The translations under genes and the position numbers were made by a program. Under the pieces are notes generated by a model. That model was not told the DNA's origin, made no database searches, and was given only the letters and a program-made list of their open reading frames with translations. Positions 27,346 to 33,635 of a stretch of DNA of 33,635 nt are shown here, piece after piece; positions within the stretch are counted from its first letter, which is position 1; each line of letters begins with the position of its first letter. The stretch spans positions 25,675 to 59,309 of the forward strand of contig DYJS01000002.1 of the NCBI GenBank assembly GCA_020723005.1. Reading direction: 5' to 3'. The DNA comes from Candidatus Methylomirabilis sp. (lineage in GTDB: Bacteria > Patescibacteriota > DYJS01).

Positions 27346-28317
27346 ATGGACACATCAAGATTTATTTTACAACCAAATATTCAATTTAGAGATTTAGGAG
27401 AGAACTTTACGAGGTTTGAAATATCTCCTCTTAATAGAGGTTATGGAGAATCTATTGGAAATGCATTAAGAAGAATATTGCTTTCATCAATTCCGGGAGC
27501 ATCAATAGTTTCTGTAAAATTTTCTGGAGTAAACCATGAGCTTTCAACTATAAAAGGTGTTCGTGATGATGTTTTATCAATAATGATGAAATTGAAAAAA
27601 ATTAGAATCAAGGTTAAATCTGGCGAGCAAGCAAATTTATACTTAAATATAAAAAAGGCTGGAAAAGTTTTTGCTAAAGATTTTGAGATATCTGGTGATG
27701 CAGAAATTGTAAATGGAGATTTAGAAATTACAGAGCTTAATAGCGATGGAGAGCTTGAAATTGAGTGTTTGGTTGAGACTGGTTTTGAATATCTTCCGGT
27801 TGAAGATAGACAAAATGAAGATATTGTAGAAGGATATTTTCCTGTTGATGCATTATTTAGTCCAGTTTTAAATGTTTCTTTTTCTGTTGAAGATGCTCGT
27901 GTTGGACAAATTACTAATTTAAATAAACTTATTTTAGAGATTAAAACAGATGGAACTGTTTCTCCAATGAATGCATTAAAACATGCAATTGATATGTTTT
28001 CGTTTTCTGCAGAAAACTTTTCTAGTGCAATTTCAAAAGCATCACCTTTAGAGGGAGAGAAGAAGAAATCTCAAATTATTGAAGAGAATCTTAAATCTAC
28101 ACAGCTTAAAGAACAACAAAAAAATGTAAAATCTCTTACAGTTGATGAAATAGGACTTTCACCAAGAACACTAAATGCTTTAAAAAATAATTTAGTTAAT
28201 AGTGTTGAAGATATAATAAAAATTGGTAGAGAAAAAATTTCAACATTAAAAGGAATTGGTGGAAAAGCATTAAAAGAAATTTTTGAAAGATTAGAAGAAT
28301 TAGGTGTAAAAATATGA
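27346..28317 (+). CDS. rpoA: DNA-directed RNA polymerase subunit alpha
   Basis: FEISPLNRGYGESIGNALRRILLSSIPGASI...; C-terminal domain IGLSPRTLNALKNNLVNSVEDII...LKGIGGKALKEI. Confidence 0.97.
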   Translation: MDTSRFILQPNIQFRDLGENFTRFEISPLNRGYGESIGNALRRILLSSIPGASIVSVKFSGVNHELSTIKGVRDDVLSIMMKLKKIRIKVKSGEQANLYLNIKKAGKVFAKDFEISGDAEIVNGDLEITELNSDGELEIECLVETGFEYLPVEDRQNEDIVEGYFPVDALFSPVLNVSFSVEDARVGQITNLNKLILEIKTDGTVSPMNALKHAIDMFSFSAENFSSAISKASPLEGEKKKSQIIEENLKSTQLKEQQKNVKSLTVDEIGLSPRTLNALKNNLVNSVEDIIKIGREKISTLKGIGGKALKEIFERLEELGVKI

Positions 28318-28670
28318 AAAGTCAGACTAAATTTGGAAGAAGAAAAAAACCAAGAGAGATGATGATTAAAAATCTTGTTTGTTCTGTTATTCTTTTTGAA
28401 GAAGTTGTTACAACAAAAGCAAAAGGGAAAACGGTTAAAATGTTTTTAGATCAACTTATTTCAAAGGTAAAGAAAAAATACGAAAAAGATCCTTTGTTGG
28501 CAATGAGAGAACTAGATTCAACACTTCCAGATAAAAAAGCAGTATATAAAATTTATGAAGTTTTAATTCCTCAATTTAAAAACAGAGTTGGTGGTTATGT
28601 TTCAGTATCTCCATATATACCACGAAAAAGTGACAATGCAGAAAGAGTAAAAATAACACTATTACAATGA
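28314..28670 (+). CDS. rplQ: 50S ribosomal protein L17
   Basis: KFGRRKKPREMMIKNLVCSVILFEEVVTTKAKGKTVKMFLDQLI; ATGA overlap with rpoA. Confidence 0.94.
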   Translation: MKSQTKFGRRKKPREMMIKNLVCSVILFEEVVTTKAKGKTVKMFLDQLISKVKKKYEKDPLLAMRELDSTLPDKKAVYKIYEVLIPQFKNRVGGYVSVSPYIPRKSDNAERVKITLLQ

Positions 28671-29077
28671 AGAAAACTCAACACTTATTACAAGCAGAGC
28701 AAATTGCAAAAAAAAGACAAAATAAAGGAGTATCCCCTGTTTTTGTTGATGCAAATGGAAGAACCCTTGGAAGAGTTGCAACAGAAGTAGCTTATTTGAT
28801 TATGGGAAAAGATGATCCTCAATGGTCTCCATTTATTGATGCAACGGGACATAAAGTTATTGTTCAAAATCTTCAAGGTATTAGAGTAACAGGAAAAAAA
28901 GAGACAGATAAGAAATATTATAGACATTCTGAGTTTTTTGGTGGTTTTAAAGAAACAAATTTCTTTGAAGAGTGGCAAAAAAGTCCAGAAAAACTTTTTG
29001 TTAGAACAGTTTCTGGAATGTTGCCAAAAAATAAATTAAGAAAACAATTGATTAAAAATATAAAATTTGAAAAATGA
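28667..29077 (+). CDS. rplM: 50S ribosomal protein L13
   Basis: FVDANGRTLGRVATEVAYLIMGKD...GHKVIVQNLQGIRVTGKKETDKKYYRHSEFFGG...VSGMLPKNKLRKQLIK. Confidence 0.95.
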   Translation: MKKTQHLLQAEQIAKKRQNKGVSPVFVDANGRTLGRVATEVAYLIMGKDDPQWSPFIDATGHKVIVQNLQGIRVTGKKETDKKYYRHSEFFGGFKETNFFEEWQKSPEKLFVRTVSGMLPKNKLRKQLIKNIKFEK

Positions 29078-29463
29078 AAAATTATTTTTTTGGAATAGGG
29101 GAAAGAAAAACAGCAGTTGCAAAAGCTAGAATATTCGATGGTGTTGGTAATATTACTGTGAATGGAAAAAAATTTTCAGATTATTTTCGATATGATTTTT
29201 CTGATCAATTTGTAACAACACCATTTAAAGTAACAAAACTTTCTGGAAAATTTGATGTTTCTGTTATGGTTTCTGGGGGTGGTGTTTTGTCTCAAATGGA
29301 AGCTGTTCGTCATGCAATTACAAGGGCTTTAATAAATTATGATTCTGGATTGAAACATCTTTTAAGACAGGGTGGATTTGTGACTCGTGATCCAAGACAA
29401 AAAGAGAGAAAAAAACCTGGGCTTAAGAGAGCAAGAAGAGCTTCTCAATGGAGAAAAAGATAG
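29074..29463 (+). CDS. rpsI: 30S ribosomal protein S9
   Basis: GIGERKTAVAKARIFDGVGNITVNGKKFSDYF...RQGGFVTRDPRQKERKKPGLKRARRASQWRKR. Confidence 0.97.
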   Translation: MKNYFFGIGERKTAVAKARIFDGVGNITVNGKKFSDYFRYDFSDQFVTTPFKVTKLSGKFDVSVMVSGGGVLSQMEAVRHAITRALINYDSGLKHLLRQGGFVTRDPRQKERKKPGLKRARRASQWRKR

Positions 29464-29467
29464 TGAA

Positions 29468-30100
29468 ATGTCAGAATTATTTAACCTTTTATTTGAAATA
29501 GATTCGGTGAAATTTTTCTTTAATTTTATTCTGATTTTGTTTTTTCTTATTTCTCTAGTTATTGGTGCTTGGATTATTGATGATTCTTATAAAAGATTTG
29601 ACAATAAAAATTTGGCGATTTTTATCGGAGTATCACTTTCTTTAACAAGTATATTCGGTCTTATAATTTATACAATTATTAGACCAGACACAACTTCAGT
29701 AGAAAGAGCTAAATTGTTAACTTTTGAGGAGCTTGAACTTTCACGACTTGGGAGCAAATCTTGCGTGTTTTGTAAAAAAGAGATTCCAATTGATTCCGTT
29801 TTTTGTTTTTCCTGTGGAAAAGCCGTTGCTACCGAATGTCCAAATTGTAAATCCTTAATAGAGATTAAGTGGAATTATTGTAAAAAATGTGGTGCATCAA
29901 AAAACACTCTTGGTAAAAATGATGAAATTCCAGAACATATAAAAAAAATTAAAAAAATTTCATCTAAAATAGAGAAAAATGATCTGTATAATCAAGAAAA
30001 AGTTATCGAAAACGAGTCTTTTGTTTCAGATTTAAGAAAGTTTTTTATTGATACATTTTTTAAGATCAAAGATTTATTAAAAACTAAATCAGCAAAATGA
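29468..30100 (+). CDS. Membrane protein with double zinc ribbon
   Basis: Two TM helices, then CVFCKKEIPIDSVFCFSCGKAVATECPNCKSLIEIKWNYCKKCG (four CxxC pairs). ATG 29468 preferred over 29387, which overlaps rpsI. Confidence 0.8.
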   Translation: MSELFNLLFEIDSVKFFFNFILILFFLISLVIGAWIIDDSYKRFDNKNLAIFIGVSLSLTSIFGLIIYTIIRPDTTSVERAKLLTFEELELSRLGSKSCVFCKKEIPIDSVFCFSCGKAVATECPNCKSLIEIKWNYCKKCGASKNTLGKNDEIPEHIKKIKKISSKIEKNDLYNQEKVIENESFVSDLRKFFIDTFFKIKDLLKTKSAK

Positions 30101-30558
30101 GCATAGATTATAAAAAATTATTTGATTTAAATTTTTATTTTGAAAACAGTGTTTCAGAAAACGGAGATCTTTTTAGGCTGATTTTTTTAAGTTTTGCATT
30201 TTTTTTAATGTTTTCTGGTTTATTTTATGCTTTATCAATAACAATTTTTAGACAAAAAAAGAACGATTCAGTTTCTCTTTCAGTAAAAAAAATTTGGGTT
30301 CAAAAATTTTCTAATCAAATTTTCTGGGTGAGTTTTCTGGGTCTTTTATTTGCATTTTTTAGGTCAGAGCAAGCTGGAGCTGATTATTTTTTACTTATGA
30401 GATTTTGGCTTGCTTTATCAATTTTTGTTTTGGTTGGTGTTTTGCTCTTTAATTTATATCTTTTATTAAAAGTATTGCCAAAAGATATAAATGAAATTAA
30501 AAGAAAGATGGAGAAAGAGATGTATATCAAAGGAGGCAGAAAAAATGAAAAACAATAA
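30097..30558 (+). CDS. Multi-TM membrane protein, unknown function
   Basis: 153 aa, about three hydrophobic helices; ATGA overlap with the zinc-ribbon gene. Confidence 0.7.
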   Translation: MSIDYKKLFDLNFYFENSVSENGDLFRLIFLSFAFFLMFSGLFYALSITIFRQKKNDSVSLSVKKIWVQKFSNQIFWVSFLGLLFAFFRSEQAGADYFLLMRFWLALSIFVLVGVLLFNLYLLLKVLPKDINEIKRKMEKEMYIKGGRKNEKQ

Positions 30559-30664
30559 TTTTCTAAATATATTTTTTGTTTTTGGTTTTTTAATAAGCTT
30601 TCTTTTTTCCTTTTCTCTTTTTGAGGCAACAGATGTATATTTAACAACAAAAAAAAATGATTAA
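30545..30664 (+). CDS. Small membrane protein, 39 aa (not in the ORF track)
   Basis: MKNNNFLNIFFVFGFLISFLFSFSLFEATDVYLTTKKND*; AAAGGAGG Shine-Dalgarno about 10 nt upstream of ATG; overlaps rpsP start. Confidence 0.55.
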   Translation: MKNNNFLNIFFVFGFLISFLFSFSLFEATDVYLTTKKND

Positions 30665-30947
30665 ATTTAAATTAAAAAGAATTGGACGAAAAAATGTTCC
30701 AACATATAGAATTGTTTTGGTTGAATCTACAAAATCACCAAAATCAAGATTTATAGACGATATTGGTTTTTATGATTCAGTTTCTGGAAAATTCAATGTT
30801 GATTCAGAAAAAGCAAAAAATTGGATTTCTAAAGGTGCAAAAACGAGCGAAACTGTTTATATGCTTTTTTATAAAGCTGGAATCGTTAAAGATGCACCAG
30901 TTAAGAAAACAAAAGTTGTTATTAAAAAAGAAGAAGTTAAAAAATAA
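30657..30947 (+). CDS. rpsP: 30S ribosomal protein S16
   Basis: MIKFKLKRIGRKNVPTYRIVLVESTKSPKSRFIDDIGFYDSVSGKFNVDSEKAKNWISKGAKTSETVYMLFYKAGI. Confidence 0.95.
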   Translation: MIKFKLKRIGRKNVPTYRIVLVESTKSPKSRFIDDIGFYDSVSGKFNVDSEKAKNWISKGAKTSETVYMLFYKAGIVKDAPVKKTKVVIKKEEVKK

Positions 30948-30985
30948 ATTTAAAATTTAATATTTAATAATTTTAGGAGGTCAAG

Positions 30986-31315
30986 ATGTCAGCAGATGTC
31001 GATTTTGTAAAAGCAGTAGTAACAGCTTTGGTTGATTTTCCAGAAGCTGTAGAAGTTGAAAGGGCAATAGATGAAATGGGTGTTCTTTTAACTTTGAAGG
31101 TTGATAAAAGAGATATGGGAAAAATTATTGGTAAAAAAGGAAGAATTATTAGTGCAGTAAGAGTTCTTCTTGGAGCATTGGGAATGAAATTGAAAGCAAG
31201 GATTAACTTGAAAGTTTGGGAACCAGAAAAAGAGAACGGCAGTTCTTATTCTTCAAATTATGAATCTAATTCAGCTGGAAATCAAGATCCAACAGATGTT
31301 TCAGATCTTGTCTAA
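30986..31315 (+). CDS. khpA: KH-domain RNA-binding protein KhpA
   Basis: VDKRDMGKIIGKKGRIISAVRVLLGALGMKLKARINLKV; strong AGGAGG upstream (about 30975-30980). Confidence 0.9.
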   Translation: MSADVDFVKAVVTALVDFPEAVEVERAIDEMGVLLTLKVDKRDMGKIIGKKGRIISAVRVLLGALGMKLKARINLKVWEPEKENGSSYSSNYESNSAGNQDPTDVSDLV

Positions 31316-31318
31316 AAA

Positions 31319-32143
31319 ATGAAAAAATCAAAAATTTTGATTTCATCTTTAGCAACCCTCTTTTTTTTTGGAGGGTTGTTTTCTATTGGGTTTCTTGCAG
31401 GAAAACTGAATTTGAGGCAAAAAATAGATGAATATCTTAAAAAAATAGATAAAAATATTGTAGCTGATATTTCTGAAAATTTAAGAACATATTTTAAAGA
31501 AGATATTTCTTCAAGAGATTTTAAAATATCTTATGAAAAATCTAAAAATATAGATATCTCTATTAAAGCTTCTTTATCGGTTTTGGAACCAGAAAACGAA
31601 GCTATTATTGGATATTTTTCATTTTTTTCAAAGAAAGAAAATTTTGATATAAATTACATAAATTTACTTCTTTTTTTAGAAGGAAAAATAAAATTTTCAG
31701 ATTTAGTAGATAATTCTATTCTTATCTCTGATAAAAAACTTGAACCTATTTTAAAAGAAGTTTTAGAAAAGAAAATTTTTGATCAAATTCATTTTTTTGA
31801 TAATTTTTCTAAAGAATATCAAAAAACAATTGTTGTAGATTCTTCAAATTCTGCAAATAATCCTAATATGATATTTTTCCTTCCAGCAAAAGAAAAATAT
31901 TCAGATTTGTATTTTGTTTCAATAGATCGAAAAATAATTTTTGATAAAAAATCTTCAATTTTAGAAATCAATCAAGATGATTTAATAAATTATCCTTTAA
32001 AAATTATTATTACCACTTCTGTTTCTGAAAATATCTATGCAAAAAAAATAGAAGAACAGGTTGTGAAAAAATTTAATGACATTTTTGGTTTTGAATTTTT
32101 TGAAAGTTCAAATTTGATTAGTACACAAGAGAATATTTTATAA
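31319..32143 (+). CDS. Membrane-anchored/secreted hypothetical protein
   Basis: 274 aa with N-terminal hydrophobic helix (ILISSLATLFFFGGLFSIGFLAG); no recognised domain. Confidence 0.65.
   Translation: MKKSKILISSLATLFFFGGLFSIGFLAGKLNLRQKIDEYLKKIDKNIVADISENLRTYFKEDISSRDFKISYEKSKNIDISIKASLSVLEPENEAIIGYFSFFSKKENFDINYINLLLFLEGKIKFSDLVDNSILISDKKLEPILKEVLEKKIFDQIHFFDNFSKEYQKTIVVDSSNSANNPNMIFFLPAKEKYSDLYFVSIDRKIIFDKKSSILEINQDDLINYPLKIIITTSVSENIYAKKIEEQVVKKFNDIFGFEFFESSNLISTQENIL
31351..31382 (+). terminator. GC-rich hairpin with short T tract inside the start of the 31319 ORF; possible terminator/attenuator
   Basis: CAACCCTC (31353-31360) - T9/G loop - GAGGGTTG (31371-31378), flanked by TTTT. Confidence 0.5.
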
Positions 32144-32271
32144 TAAAATTTTTAAATTTATTATTTATTATCCAGGCTTTTTATTAAAAAAATTTTAAAT
32201 ATATATATATTTGGTTTTTAAAACGATTCTTTTAAATAATTTGTTAAATATCTAAAATTTTAACAAAATTC

Positions 32272-32299
32272 TTGACAATAAAATTTTTTATGCGAAAAT
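32272..32299 (+). promoter_or_regulatory. Candidate sigma70-type promoter TTGACA-16-GAAAAT
   Basis: Perfect -35 at 32272-32277, -10-like GAAAAT at 32294-32299, upstream of the 32327 ORF. Confidence 0.45.
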
Positions 32300-32326
32300 T
32301 AATAAAAGAAAAGTAGTTAAATAAAG

Positions 32327-33508
32327 ATGATATTTTTCAATATTCAGAAAAACAGTGAAATTAGTTTTAAAAGACATAATAGAATTTTATCTTATTCTAA
32401 AAAGTTTTTTATAAAAAATCATAAATTGGGAACAAATACTATTTTTGGAACAATATCTTTAGTTTTATCTATTTTTATAGCAGTTTTCGGTTGGAAAAAT
32501 TTTTTAAATAATACAAATGCAATAGAAGAGAGAGATTTTGAAAAAAATAATTCATCTTTAAATTTAGAAATTCAATCTGCTTCAGAAAGCATTTATACAC
32601 AATCACTAAACCAAATGAAAATTTCTTTTTTAGAACAATCAAATAGTGTTCTAGAAGAAAACTTAGAACAGCCTAAAGATTTATCTAAGAAAAATTCACA
32701 AAATATACAAGAGGTTGTTTTGCAACCAAAAAAAGTTGTTAAACCTGAAGTTAAATATACTAAACCTAAAGAAGAAAGCAATATAAATAATTCTCAAAAC
32801 AATACACAAGAAAACATCAATCTTCCTCCTACCAATGATTCAAATTCATCAGAAACAATAGTTGAAGAACCAAGCGAAGAAGGGAGTGTTCCTGAAGAGC
32901 AGGAAGATGTTCAAAATTTACCTCCAGTAATTTCTTCTAGTCCATCTTCATCTTCTGTTTATTTTGGGGATTCATTTATTTATCAAATTTCTGCATCGGA
33001 TCCAGATTTAAATGAATTAACATACAATATTTCATCTTCAGAATTTGATGTTTTTTCAGATAGTAGGGTTGATTCGTCTTTGTTTATGAGTGTTGCAAGA
33101 ATTTTTAAATTTACTCCACAAGCTTCAGATATTGGACAAACTTTTAATTTTTTACTTTCTGTTTCAGATGGAAGTTTAACAGCAAATCAAAATTTTTCAC
33201 TCTCTGTTTTAGATCCCGGTGTAAAAATTGAATTAGATCATCCTATTTCTGGACAGGTTGTTTTGACAGGAGAAACAATTGAGATGAGAGCAGAAGCAAC
33301 ATATGTTGGAGTTCCTGTTGATTGGTTAGAAGATCAATTTGTTTGGTTTGTAAAAAATGAAACTACAGGAAGTAGTTTTGCAATGTTTGGAAGAAATGTT
33401 TCAGCATCTTTTTTGGAAGCTGGAGATTATACAATCACAATTACAGCAGAAGATCCAGAAGATTCGTCAAAAAGTTATTCGAAATCAGTTTCTATTGTTG
33501 TTCAATAA
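32327..33508 (+). CDS. Membrane-anchored surface protein with low-complexity stalk and cadherin/Ig-like repeats
   Basis: N-terminal TM (TIFGTISLVLSIFIAVFGW), Asn/Glu/Ser-rich stalk, LPPVISSSPSSSSVYFGDSFIYQISASDPDLNELTYNI...FKFTPQASDIGQTFNFLLSVSDGSLTANQNFSLSV, and terminal Ig-like domain ending DYTITITAEDPEDSSKSYSKSVSIVV. Confidence 0.75.
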   Translation: MIFFNIQKNSEISFKRHNRILSYSKKFFIKNHKLGTNTIFGTISLVLSIFIAVFGWKNFLNNTNAIEERDFEKNNSSLNLEIQSASESIYTQSLNQMKISFLEQSNSVLEENLEQPKDLSKKNSQNIQEVVLQPKKVVKPEVKYTKPKEESNINNSQNNTQENINLPPTNDSNSSETIVEEPSEEGSVPEEQEDVQNLPPVISSSPSSSSVYFGDSFIYQISASDPDLNELTYNISSSEFDVFSDSRVDSSLFMSVARIFKFTPQASDIGQTFNFLLSVSDGSLTANQNFSLSVLDPGVKIELDHPISGQVVLTGETIEMRAEATYVGVPVDWLEDQFVWFVKNETTGSSFAMFGRNVSASFLEAGDYTITITAEDPEDSSKSYSKSVSIVVQ

Positions 33509-33635
33509 TATTTTTAACTTTTTATATATTTTTAAATCTTTTATCAAAAATATATTTAATTTTTTCTTATGTTTTTGAATTAATGATTATAAGCATTTTA
33601 ATAATATTAAAATTCTCTTGATTTTATTTTTTTTT

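Noticed and set aside
78-33508. Recoding of TGA to Gly or Trp, as in some candidate-phyla lineages
   Set aside because: rnj, uvrB, rpoA, rplQ and rplM end naturally at TGA, several in ATGA overlaps, and the long conserved genes have no in-frame TGA.
1-33635. tRNA, rRNA or transposase genes
   Set aside because: None recognised by eye; a tRNAscan/Infernal run would be needed to exclude small RNAs.

Overview
AT-rich bacterial window, mostly housekeeping genes. It uses the standard code: TGA ends several intact genes, often in ATGA overlaps such as rpoA/rplQ/rplM/rpsI, and it is not seen inside the long conserved genes. The small, very AT-rich gene set is compatible with a Patescibacteria/CPR-like genome, but taxonomy cannot be proven here. 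Recognisable genes: RNase J, uvrB, a radical SAM protein, rsmA, tsaD, an M20 peptidase, rpmA, an O-antigen-ligase-like protein, recG, a histidine phosphatase, infA-rpmJ-rpsM-rpsK-rpsD-rpoA-rplQ-rplM-rpsI, rpsP and khpA. The strongest candidate for something undescribed is a four-gene minus-strand operon (16596-21381). It encodes a 1078-aa AAA+ protein with a Lon-type ATPase module, no Lon protease domain and a long unrecognised N-terminus, together with a bPH2-like membrane protein, a membrane-anchored extracytoplasmic protein and a tiny membrane protein. Second is a holin-like protein translationally coupled to a degenerate nucleotidyltransferase/HEPN fusion. Third is a set of decaying accessory genes (DNA methyltransferase, possible restriction enzyme remnant, Fur, DMT transporter, unknown ORF). 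Their premature stops are all TAA/TAG at positions where Gln is plausible. The methyltransferase has two such stops and no frameshift. All assignments are from reading motifs by eye; no database search was run.
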